Assembly (NCBI GenBank): GCA_030063045.1
Contig: JAQSEB010000112.1
Span: forward strand, 1-64,000
Length of the DNA stretch: 64,000 nucleotides
DNA from: Pratylenchus scribneri
Lineage: Eukaryota; Nematoda; Chromadorea; Rhabditida; Pratylenchidae
Direction of reading: 5' to 3'
In this document: in pieces, positions 20,657-33,700 of the stretch
How the letters are laid out: each line of letters begins with the position of its first letter
How positions within the stretch are numbered: the first letter of the stretch is position 1
Made by a program: the position numbers and the translations under genes
The notes under the pieces: generated by a model
Database searches by the model: none
Told to the model about the DNA's origin: nothing
The model's input: only the letters and a program-made list of their open reading frames with translations

Positions 20657-21784
20657 TTTTTAATGAATTTGATTTTAAATCTTTGAATTATATTATGTAT
20701 AAAATTTAATAGAATTAGAACATAACCCTATTCCAGAGGTCTATTAAAAAATTTATAATTTTGGATCGGCTTAAAAGTTAAGATTTTTGGATTTATTCTT
20801 AACCATGTTCTACTCTTTAAAATTTTATATCTATGCGTATCCTCGCAATCAAAACCATATTTGTGAAAATATAATATACAAATTAATAGCCAAATTTGAC
20901 TCTTTAAGTCGACCAAATTAATCAAAAAAAGGGTTTAATTCTAAGAAGGCTTGGTAACTTGCATATTGATTGCCTTTTAACTTTTTAATATGTGCCAAAA
21001 AATTTAAATTGTTGGCATAATAATCTCCGCTTTACTTGGAAAAAATGAGGCTAATATTATAGTAACTTGCCCATTTCCTCTATTGGAACTCTATCAAAAA
21101 TTTACCAAAAAATATCAGTGAAAAATATAATTAATTTAAATCATAAAATTGCTTATGCATAAAATTTATTTTTAATTTGTAGAGAAAATTAGAAAAAATT
21201 TTTGAACGACTTGAACATATATACAACAAAATTGTGATAATAAATTTGTGCAATGCAATGTCATTCAAGGTTCTTTACTTTTGTTGTTGAATTTGCTAAA
21301 TTTCTACCGAAGAATTTTCATATCGATCTCAATTTATTTATGATAATTTCATCAAAAATTTTCCTTAAATGTAATTAATTTACAAAGGCTAATTTTTTAG
21401 TTGAATAAATCCGAGTACAATTTAAAAAAAATTCCGGTACTAATGGAATTTGGCCTTAATCAGAGCAAAAAGATGAATAAGGGTGAATCAAACTGTCAAT
21501 CAATTGTCAATAGTGGGAAAAGGACTCACTCCAATCAGAAGAAGAATTTATTTATTCCAGGCTCACAACTCACAAAGGCAATTATCGAATTCAGTATCAG
21601 AAAATGCCAAAATTTTCCAAAATATGTGCATAATAAGATTAAGAAGACCAATAATTGTTCCATTTTGATTTGTATTAGGTCTATTTTATGTGAATGTTTA
21701 CGGTAATACAAATTACCATATTTTCTGAGTAAAGAAAATTATTTCCCTGCATCCTCCTCTCATTATTGACAATTTGATTGACAG
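20657..21784. other. Divergent spacer between gene C and the RCC1-repeat gene
   Basis: Gene C (minus) and the RCC1-repeat gene (plus) are transcribed away from each other, so both promoters should lie here. About 20850-21330 is the duplicated 5' flank also found upstream of gene B. A plus-strand open stretch at 21401-21706 has an ATG at 21443, but its Lys/Asn-rich composition shows no domain. It could be a first exon of the downstream gene, or nothing. No RNA gene is seen. Confidence 0.45.
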
Positions 21785-24700
21785 TTTAATTCTTCTCTCA
21801 CTCTCACCATCTTTTTCTGCCTTTTATGAACCAAATTTTCAAAATTCATTCTTAATCTATTTTGAACAATTTCTCTGCTTAAAGTTCTGCCCAATTTTGG
21901 AATTATTGCCAACTGCGAACAACAATTTTGGCAACAAATCAACGACAATTGAGAGAAAGCAGGAGGATGGGGAAAAAGTGCTCAGTTTTGCGCATATCGC
22001 CGAGGAAAATTTCCTCCTTATCCTCATGCTCACCGACAAAGCCAATTTGGCCATCTATTATGCCACAAATTGTGGTGGCACATCATCACGTTGCGAAAAA
22101 GTCCAACTTGGACATCTTTTTCCAAAACAAAAGGTTTTTGAAAATTGTAATCAATTTCAAATGATATTTTCGATTAAAATTATCAAATTCATGAAAAAAA
22201 ATTGTTACTCTTTTTACCACAGAACATTACTATTTCTGGTTTGGTTATGCCACTATCTCATCCCACATCCCAAAATTTTTAGGGTATTTTTTCAGTACTG
22301 AACACGAACTTTACAATTATTTTTCGATATCATGCTCCCGTTTAAATTTGTAAGATATATTATTAATTAATTGCAACTCGAAAGCAGTGGTATTTACTAT
22401 TTATGTAGTTTGGGCTCTCTTTTTTATTCTGAAAGGAAATAGTGAAGAGTCCCATTTGGGTAATCAGGATTAGGATTATGATAATTCAGAGATAGGGATG
22501 GAAAAAAATCACCTTTCCGTACCCCCTAATCCTATCCCAATTCTCATAGGATAGATCCTTAATTTTTCCTTTTCCCTTTTGGGTACTATATACCTAAGTA
22601 CCGAAAAGAGTTACCTTTTTATTATTTACCGAACTTGTATAGCCAATTAATAAAATAATAATAAAAATGTTATATATTTAAGCATTAAAATGACGGGGGT
22701 GAAAACATTATTAAAATTAAAAAAAACAATGAATTAAATATTAGGAAAATACAAGAAAATAAAGAGTACAAAAATTTTAATAGAATTTTCAATTAATTAA
22801 TTTAAATAAATATTTTTAGCTGCTCAATTCCCATCAACAGCCAATTTTGGTTGCACTGACGGATGATGCCTCGGCCGTTTGCCTCGTTTCCGCCGATTCG
22901 AACACAATTTTCTTGATGCCATTTTCCTCCCTATTGGATGTCACTTGGGGCCGTAGTTCAGCCCCTTTGGCCAAAAAACCGACCATGTTTAGCATTTTGG
23001 ACTTTGAAGAGCAGGAAAAACATTTTGAAGGCACCCATGAAAATTTGCCGACTTGTGCAATTTGTTTTCGGTCGAGGAAGGCGGAACGGACATATTTGTT
23101 GTTTGGCAATGGGGTTTGTGTTTTAAATGCCATAAATTATTGGGAAACATTTGGGAAATTTGAGTAGAAAAGTGGATGGAACTAATTTTCTTTGCTAGAT
23201 TATTGAAATATTAGTAAACCAAATTGGAGAATAATTGGGAAAAACAAAACGGAGTGAGTTAAACCGTTTAAGTAATATTTCTAGTTTTTGGTTTTAAACA
23301 CTTTATTTTTAGGCCAAAACCAGACATTTTATATACCATTCGATGCATCTCGATGAGATCTACAAAATTATATAAGGTTTTTAGGGTCTAAAACAGGTTT
23401 CCTGCTGATTTATGAAATGAAAAACTACTTTTGAGGTAAAAAAATAAAAATTGAGGTAGGTAAAATTGCCTTCAATTGGAAAATTTTGTTATCATTTTGA
23501 TCTTTTACGTATTAATAAGCCTATTTTGTTATTAATCTCTATGATTAATGAGAAATCAAGCATACTGTAAATTAATGAGAATCAAAATTGGATACAAATT
23601 TTAAAATCTGTTTTTATTTAAATTTTAAATAAATAAAAAAAATTAAAGAATGGTGCCTTATTCCTTGTTGACCTCCATATCAAAAGGCTGTCCATTCGAA
23701 TTGAACTGAAAGCTGGCATAAAATCTTTATCAATTTGTGCAGACTGTGATTCAGCGGCAGATGATGAACAAAAATATTTGCTGGTTTTTTCAATAAATTT
23801 TTTTAAAAAACCGAAAAGTGCAGATAAATTTGTGCGATTCCACCCAAATTGTTCTTCCATTGGAGACTCAAACAATGCAAATTAGGGAAAGATTTGCGAG
23901 AATTGGTGCAAAAGATGTGCACATTTTGGACGAAAATGTGAATTATTTTCCACAAAAAGAAAACAATTCAATTTGTGTTTTGGAAAAGAACAGCGGAACG
24001 GTTGGTGAACATTCAAAAAAGGATCAAATTAAAAATGACTTTAGAATTTTTAAAAATTCCTTTATTAGTAAAAGAACCCAATATAAATTTCCTTGTAACA
24101 TTTAAGCCATTTTAGACAATTTATGGGATGTATAATTGGAATACTTTAAAATAGGCAACTTTTCCCCAGTAATCAATGTTAATTATTCTCAAAGATAAGT
24201 ATAAAAGATTTCAGATTTCATAAATTGGAAAAATTAAATTTAACAGATCGGTTTATTTCGTTTTTCTGAATATTTCGTCACTTAAAAAATGTCCCAGAAA
24301 AAATGGAATGCTGTAGATATGGAAATTCTTATACCGTAATTTTAGACACCTTAATTATTAATAGTAAAATTGGGATAAATTTCGACAAAAAGTTAATTTT
24401 TAAAGCGATATAATTTATGGAAATATTTCATTAACATTTTCTCCTATTAATCTTTGGCAAATTATCATCCAAGTATCAGCCCTAGCTAGAATTAATTTAC
24501 AATAAAAGAAAAAATTAATATTAAAAACATCCATGCACCAAATAAGCTAAAATTACCAATTTAGTTGAGAATTTACAATTCATGTTCTTTCAACAATGCT
24601 CAATCCAAGTTTGTACAATTGGACAAAGTGCCCACCAAAAATGTTCAACAATTACTCATCACTGCCCATTTTGTCGCCATTTTGACCTCACAAAATCAAA

Positions 24701-27700
24701 TTTTCCTCCATTTCCGATTCCTTCAGGTTCTTCCATTTCTGTACATTGAATTCAATTATTTAATTTTTTTAGTCCAATAATGAATGCTCAACATTTTCAC
24801 CAATCCAATTGGAGGAAGCTGGCAAAATTGGTGGCAATTATTTTGGCATTTTGCCAGCCATAAATTCATTCAATATTGATACTCAACAATATCATCATAA
24901 TCAGCATAAACAATGCTCAAATTCAGCATCAGATATTTTGTTGATTGTTACCGAAACGGGTTTATATCGGCTAAATGCTGAAAAGTACGATTTTTTGAAA
25001 ATTTTTAAAAGATCAATTACATTAATTAATTGGGCTGAGATTTCTGCTTTTTAATAAAAATAAAATTTAATTTAGGTCTAATTTTAAATCAAGATAACTT
25101 ATTACAATAATTTTTGGAATATTTTTGATGATAAAATTTTAACGAAAACATATTCATTATCAATTGAGATTGAGAGGGATTCTTTTGACTTTTGTTAAAA
25201 CAAAGGAACAATCAAACTTGAGAAAGCGATATTTAACTCGAACTCCATGTCATTTAAAAATAGGCATTTTTCGAAAATATAAAGAAATTTGTAAAATAAG
25301 CTTTTCTCTTAATCAGAAAAATGTTGACTTGACCACACCGAAAGATATGAAATATTTTTAAAACTCCTAATTGTATGGAACATTTTGAATTAATGGTTTA
25401 TCTTCACTCTTCCGTGTAAATTATTCGGTACTAAATCATTAATAAAAAAATGGCATATTAAAGGTACTGGAACGTCACCTGTTCAAATTAATTAATTTTT
25501 GTTAAAATAAACCAAAAATTTTTAAACAAAATTCAATAAAAATATGAATTTTTTAAGATCATTGGACGGGTTCATTTTGGACCATTTGAATGCCCAGCAA
25601 AATTATTCCACTGATTGTTTGGCCAAAATTGCGGCCTCACTTGGCCCCACAATTTCCCCCCTTCAATTGTGCCTTTCCCTCCTTCGAACCATCCTTTCGG
25701 CTGGAATGCGAACGGATGAAAATCAGCAGGCACAAATTCATGGACTTTTGTCAATTGCACTCTCAAATAATGTGAGTCATTTTTTGTAGCTGAAAAAAAT
25801 ATAATTTTTCTATTAAGAATAAATTAAATATGGGAAAATAATAATTTACATAAAAATTGACTGAATTTAACTAAATTCTTTAGGTCGAAAAATATTATAT
25901 TTTTTAAGCCATATAACTTGGCCATAACTAGGTATTAGGGCTCTGGACTAGGTTCAGGGCAGGATGGGATTAGGGTTTAAGGGTTAGGCAATCCTAAAAA
26001 AGACTGATTTGGTGAAGCTATTTGGCCTCAAAAAATGATTATTTTTCGAGACAAAAGAATTTCTATAAATTAATTATTATTTTTTTTGTGTAAATTAAAA
26101 AACTCCCACTAAATATTAAATTTAAAGTTAAATATTTTTATATATTTTTTGGAATATTTTATTATTTAAAAAATGGATTTTTTCAGGACAATAGAATTTG
26201 ATTTTTAGGATTTTTGTTAATAAATAAATTTATTTTGCATAGAAATATTTTTCTGGCTTATATTTGAAAGAATTTAATATTTTTAAAATTTTTCAAATTA
26301 ATGGTTTAATTAATATTAAAAAATGAAATTAATAAATTTATTTTTGATTTTTTTGGTATTTTTGCCAATAAAATAAATTATCAAAAAAATTTTAATTGCA
26401 ATTTTGCAGGTTGAATTGGAATTGTTGCTCAAATTACTTCAAGAATATGGGCAAACAAATTTGTTGATCCCATTTTTGTGCCTAAAATGTGAACGAAATC
26501 CATCCGATTTGGGCATGCGGCGATTATTGTTGACGGCAATGCTCACAAAAATATCAAATTTGACACAGAATTTGGGGTCAAATGGTGGAAATGTGGCCGT
26601 AAATTCAAACAATCTGGAGGATAAAGAAAAGGCCAAATTGGAATTGGAAGGAATGGAGCTAGAATTGCGGTAAATATTTCTAAAAGAAAAATGAATGTGA
26701 ATTTTAATACTTATTGATTATCTGTGAGCAGATATGGAAAATTTTTTTGAGATTTTTATTTTAATATTTGGTTGTAAAAAGGTGAAAAAAACTATTTTAG
26801 GGCTAGATTCTTCTGACAAATTTTGGGGATGATTTTGAGGATGAAAAAATCTGCTCAAAATTACTCACAATTAGCCGATAAGTATACGAATTTGTCTACT
26901 AAGATTGGTTAAAAATATTTTTCATACTAGTGATATTTTTGTATTTTTAAAAATTTCCTTTAATCTAAAATCTGCACTTTTTTTAAAAAATAAGCATTTT
27001 TATTTTTTTTATTCTTTTTGGTTAATATCTCCCAATTATTCCCAATAAAAAGATAAATTTTTAAAAATTAAAAAATACATTTTTTTTATCATTTTGAATA
27101 GAAATATTTCTAATTGTTTATTTCATAAATTATTAAAATATTTTTTAACATTTCCTAAATTGCATAAAAATTATGATAAATTAAATTCACAGCAATTTCC
27201 TGTCCAAATTTGGCACCTGCGATCAAAATATTATGCCAATCCTCTTGCGTGCCCATTTCTGGCAATGCATTTTCGTTTTGCTCAGCCGTGACCCAAAAGA
27301 GCATAGTCCGGCATTGGCTCGGCATTTGTTGGAAATGCCAACATGGAAATGTGTTCCACGGTTGGATGGGATGCTTTTGTGCATTTCATTCCTTCATTGG
27401 CCCACAATGGTCACATTCACTCCAACTTTACTGGTCAAATTGTTAAATTTGGTGCCAACATTGAATGCAGCCCAACTGAGGAGGGTAGCCCAAATTGCGG
27501 ACACATTATTGACAAAAATGTAAGTAATAAATGATTTTTATAAATGATTGATAATTAATTTATCGAATTAAAAATAACGAGCAATCATAGAATTTACGTA
27601 TGTTTTTAGGAATAGGTACTGGCTCACAGATCATAGTTCAGTGAAATATGAAAATTAAGACATTTATCCAAACCGTTTTCGCAATTTACAGGGATTAAAC

Positions 27701-30700
27701 CAAAACCGATGATATTTTTAAATTTACCTTGTTGTAAAATCCTTAAAACCAATTAAAACATTAGTTAATCAATGTTAAACTGCAAAAACACGGTTTGATT
27801 GAAATAAAATGTTTTAATTTTCATTTTTCGCAGAACTGAGTTTCCACATTAAAAATACATTTTTGAGACCATAAAACGGGGCCTATTTGCCTCCATTTTA
27901 ATCATTTATTTCTCTTTTTATAATTTAGGAACTATAATTATAAGAAATGATGGTAAATTTATTATAAAAAGAATTAAATGTAAAAAATGATTTGTATTAC
28001 TGGCAGTCATTCGATTTCTAAAAATTGCAAATGAAATTACGGATTTCAATTAGAGAAATGTGAAATTAAAAGACCAAAATACTAACCCATTCGTTTTCCT
28101 AAAAATTAAATTTTTAGGTCAATGGAATCCGCATTGCCCCTCAAATTGATCGTTTCCATGCGACTCTATGGCCTTGAAGCCTTAAATAAAAAGGCTGAAA
28201 TTGTTGATGAGACCAATCCAATTGAAGCACAAAAGGCAGCCGCCTATGTTCCAATTGCGTGCGGCCAAAATTGTACGGTAGCATTGGTGGAAAATGCATT
28301 CGAATATGGGAAGGAAGAAGGACAAAATGATGGCCAAAATCGGCCAATGTTTTGGGGCGAATTTGTGGCCGGAACAAGTCGAATGGTCAATAACAATGGG
28401 GAAAAAGCGCCAACGGCAAAAAGAGGAGTTAATGAATCAAAAAATCGAGGAGAGGAAATGCCATCAATTCGGAGAAGACGAAAAGAGGAATCCAATTTTT
28501 CACTTGCGCCAATTCCAATTGTACTGGATTCTGATGAAATTAAAGGCATAAAGGTTGGTAAAAAAGTGGGGATGAAAAAAGAACAATGATATTTGTAGGG
28601 GTAATTTAAAATTTATTTTATGAAATTGTTTTATTAAAATATTGACTTAGGGTATTCATGGTGGGTTTCGGATTTCGATTTCAAAGAAAAAAACGAAGTA
28701 CGAGTAACTGAAAAAGGAAAAAATCAAGATTTTGATTTAGGCTAAAAATTTAATAATTAACCTTAAATAAAAAATTAATTTAATCAAATTAGAAATTTTT
28801 ATTTTATTTGAATATTTATTATTAATTGTATAGAGATAGAATTTATTTAATTCTATATTTAATATACAATACAGATTTTATAATTTTGGTAAAAATGTAG
28901 AGTAAAAAATATAAGAAAAATATTAAAAAATCGCAAATATATTTTTAAATTTGGGCATTAATTTGCTATAGGATTTGTTTTACAAGTTTACTGACAATTT
29001 TCAATGCCAAATTGTTAATAAAAATTCATAAAAATTAGAGCTAATATTTAATTATAAAATATTTTTAGATTTGTTGTGTGGCTGCCGGCACTGAACATGT
29101 TTTGCTTCTATCCACCGATGGTCGAATATTTTCATTTGGCCGAAATCGATTTGGCCAATGTGGAAATGGCAACAATTTGGGGCAGCCAAAATTATTCGTA
29201 AATTCAATAGAAAATTACTGTTTAAAAATATATATATGAATTTCACAGGAAATTCACGGAAATTGGCTCCAACCTTTGCAAATTAATGCTGGCCATTATC
29301 ATTCAGCAATGATCACACAAAATAATGAAGTCAATTTTGAGTGAATATTTCCATCTTAATTTGTCTAATTTTAGGTCTGGCTTTGGGGTTGGGGCCTATA
29401 TGGCCAACTTGGGAATGGAAAAATCAATGATTGCTTTTTGCCGACTAAAAGTCAAGGATTCAGCAGAATTGGTTCAATCAAACAAATTTGGTAGACTGAA
29501 TTAATTTATTAAAATACATTTTATATAATGGTATTCATAGTATTTCAATAATGGTTCGAATGAAAAATTTTTGATATTTTTTGCTACTTTATTTTTGTGA
29601 TCATAAAAAGGTGTTTACGTAAAATGGATCAGATTTAATTAATTTTCATTTTTATGGTATCAAAAATTCAAAAATTTTTCAACACCAAAATTTTTGCTAA
29701 TATGTAAAAGAAATTGAAAAATGGATAAAAATGATGCCTTAATTTAGGGCTTATTAAATCAAAAAATATTTGAAATTAACTAAAAAAATTTGCTTATTTT
29801 TTCATTTGTCATTTGAAGAAAAAAGAGTAATTGGGAGAGGAAAAAGGGTGTGCTTAAAATGGCATATTGGGGCGATATTTAATTGATAAGCTGATGTGAT
29901 GAGGCGATTAGGTAATAAATAGGGGTACAGTAAGACAAATATGCAGGTAGGGCCTTGAGACATAATCATTATTGACATGGACAATAATAAATACTAAAAA
30001 TAAAATAAATTTTAATATTATTATATATTTATTTTAGTAGAAAAATTTCATATTTTGATATATAATTTTGATTTTTTCTCTTCAAGTCTTGGCTATGCCC
30101 ACACATTGGCATTGAGTGAAGATGGCCGGGTGTTTGGCTGTGGCGCAACTTCCAATGGCCAATTGGGCATTGATCCGGCCCGGTTGCCCCAAAATCCACA
30201 AAAAATATGCCAACCCATTCAAATACAATTTCCACCGGCTGTCGGTCCAATTGTGGAATTGGCATCCGCCTATTTCCATGGATTGGCATTGACAAAGGAC
30301 GGTGATTTGTTCGAATGGGGCGAATGCCCACAATCGCTGAAAATGCGAATGTTCCTACAAAAAAGGCTACGGGCAAAGCAAAAAGAAAAAGAACAGCAAG
30401 AAATGAGGGCGGTGGACCAAGGTGAATTGTGATTTAGGAATTTAGGGCAAGGATTAAACTAATTAATATAAATAAAATAAAAATAATTGCATTCAAAATG
30501 CTAGAAGGCATCATTGTTATTTTTAGTGCCAATCTCACTACAAACAATCAAGCATAAAAATTAATAAAAAATTCGATGTTTAAAAAAAGTTTAATTATAA
30601 ATTTGGAATAGACGTAATTTGTGCTCCTGAATTTTTACTCAGGAATTTAGTCTTCAATGGATTAAGTTTTAATTTTGTAAAATTCAAGCCAATTTATTGC

Positions 30701-33700
30701 CTCGGATTGGGAATGGTATGAATTAATTAAATAAATGACAATAAAATTGATAGAAATTGCAAAAAGTTATGAACAAAAAATGGAAAACAGTCAAAAATCT
30801 GACAGTTTTCCTTTTTACCATAATATTTTAGTTAATTATGTAAGGATCATCCTTTTGATATAAAATGCTTAATAGAAAGAGATTAGCCCGGAAAGTTTTA
30901 TTAACATTAAGATTATCCCATTTGTTGTGATATTGGTAAATGCCTAAAATTCGGATATAATTCTTTAAAAAATTATTAAAAATAATTCAATTCAATTTCA
31001 GCTAGAAAAGATGAGGAGAAGAGGCTTCAAAAAATTGGCCAAAAAAGTTGCTCATCCACACAAAATGTTGAAAAACATTTGGAAATTAATGAAGATGATG
31101 ATGAAGAAGAAGAAACAAATGTCGACATTGCTGCCGATGCTGATTATGCAAATTCATCAACAAAACAATCATCCAGCGTCAACAAAAGGTCCTCACAACC
31201 ACAAATGAATGTTACTGCTGGCCAAAGCCCTGCGGCTCTAATGCCCATTGAAATGCCCAAACACCATTTACGAATTCGACGCATTTGCAAATTGTCTGGG
31301 GCACCGATTAAAATGCTCACAGCGGGGTAAATTCATTTTTAACCAAATATTATTAAATATCAATATATAAGTCACAAATTACAAAAAAAATTTTTAGATA
31401 TTTTGGTTGCTAAATATCAAGAAAATGACTTTATTTAGTTCTATAATGAAAAGAAAATTCCAACATTTATAAATCTGATCTATCCACCCTTATAGAAAAT
31501 GTTTTCATTTATTTACCAATAATGTCATTGTGGCAAAATGGAGGATAGTTTCTTGCTTAACAAATTTCCTAATTATAATGAATTAAAACAAAAATTTTTT
31601 TTTGAAAATCTAAAATTTTTACCCCGTAGCGAGCAGAATAAAAAATTTATAATAAGTATTATTCAGCTAAAAAATGTAAAAAAGGAAAAATTCTTATTAA
31701 ATATTAAAGATTCAATCATTCTGCATTGTTGACCACAAATGGCGAAATATTCACATGGGGAAAGTCATTGGAAATGCAGTTGGGCCATGGCGATAGAAAG
31801 GAAAAGACACAGCCAACTCGGTTGGAAGGCGACCAGAAATGGCAGAATGTTATTTGCGGTAATTTTTTAAAATAATTTTTAGCATCAGAATTTTGCGCAA
31901 TGACCAATATCTAGAGCAATCTTTCGAGCTAATAATAAAACTTTATAAGATTTAATTATGCCCCCTTTTCAAAGTATTTTGGTATCAAAATGATTGATTA
32001 AAAAATAATTGGCCCCTAAAGTTATGTCCAAAAAACTGTTTGATTTTGGTTATTTTTGCTGCTTTTTCGATCATAATTTTTTAAAACTTTTAATGAAATT
32101 TACTAAATTTTTCTGATAAACTCTTCCAAATCAGGATATAGTTACAAAACTTATTAAATTTATTTAATAATATTCATATTGAATGGGTGTGCAAAATTCG
32201 GATGCGCAAATTTTATTACAACTTAATTCTTTTAATATTAATTACTTAATTTAAGCCCGCAATTTTACGGTGGCATTGTCGGCCGAAGGGCTAATCTATA
32301 TTTGGGGAAGGAATGATCGAAATCAACTGGGACTTGGAATTGCCCAAATGAAACCAATTCGAAAAATTTTACTGAAATCCGAAAAGGGAAAGGCCCAAAA
32401 AACGGTGGAATTGCCGGCGGACAATTGTGTGGAAAAGCCATCAATATTGACTGGATTGAAAGTGGCAATGAAGGAGGAAGAAGGTGAATAAATTATGTAA
32501 ATTATTTGAATGGGGGGAAATTAAATGTTTTAAAAGGCAAAATAATTCCTAAGGGCTTAATGTAAGGAATTAATCATTACTTATAATTTTATTCTTTAGA
32601 ATAGACAATAGAGGTGATAGATCTCCAAGAAAATTTTTTAAATTTAATTAACTTATTTAATATATTAGATTATAGCAGAATTTATGTAAGAATTCGGTAC
32701 TTCATAATTAGCTGGCACCAGATTGAAATTTTTTGAGCTTATTTTATAATTCATAAAACACTGTTAAAATACCATGCTAATTTTGGGGGTAACTTAGGGT
32801 GATTTTGAAGGAGAAAAATCTTGGTGAAAATTAATTAAGAAATATCAAAAATTCTTTTAACAAATTGATATTTTTATGAAGCATTTTTATGACAAGAATC
32901 TTTATAAAAGCAAACAATTCAAGGAAATTTCCAGCCATTTTATTTTGAATATTTTTTCATTTTTATTCTATTTCATGAAAATGAAATTTTTCAATCAAAT
33001 TTCAGCCTCAATTCCAAATGAAAAACAACTCCAATTGCTAATTTCCACCGCCGATCAACTTTCCATAAATTCCCTTTCTCGATTCCTAACCCGCTATCCA
33101 TTGGCCACATTCATTGCCGTTCAAGCACATTTAATGGCCGGAGATTTGCTTTCGGCCATTCGAACATTGGCACAGCAACAAAAAGAAGAACTTATTTCTA
33201 ATAAGGAAATTTTGGAAGAAAATACCCCAAAGGAAAATGTGGAACGTCAAATTTCGGTCATCTCAAAAATTTCGCCCAGTAGCAAAAATGAGCAACAACA
33301 ACAAATTCGAAGAGGAATTCCGCCACAAACACGAATTGGAACAATCAAATTGAGCAGTGGAAATATTGGCAATGAATCTTCGATGGCACAGACCAGTACA
33401 AGGAGAGTGGCTGTCCAAATGAAGAAGACATATTGCAGCAATGTTGGCACATCAACGACACAAAATTCTGGCAAAATTATGGAAATGATGATGGCACCAT
33501 CCACTAGTGGATCATCTTCCAATAGGCCACCTACACATGATTCAATTTCACCTGAATCAAGAAATGGACAAGCTTTGAGGAAAATGAGCAAATCCTCTCC
33601 TGAAAAGTAAGTTATTTTTTTTAGATTCTTATAAATTAAATAAAAATTAATCGAAATTGGGAAATTTACATTCAAAAATCGTTAAAATTTATTGATTTTT

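Noticed and set aside
29052..30376. Minus-strand proteins opposite the RCC1 exons
   Set aside because: They mirror well-supported plus-strand RCC1 exons with matching splice sites and have no domain of their own.
31538..31732. Lys-rich small protein
   Set aside because: It is intron sequence overlapping the acceptor of the RCC1 exon at 31710, with composition typical of AT-rich non-coding DNA.
32876..33005. N-terminal extension of the exon at 33006 starting with ATG at 32876
   Set aside because: The stretch is AT-rich intron ending in TTTCAG; the phase from the previous exon joins exactly at 33006.
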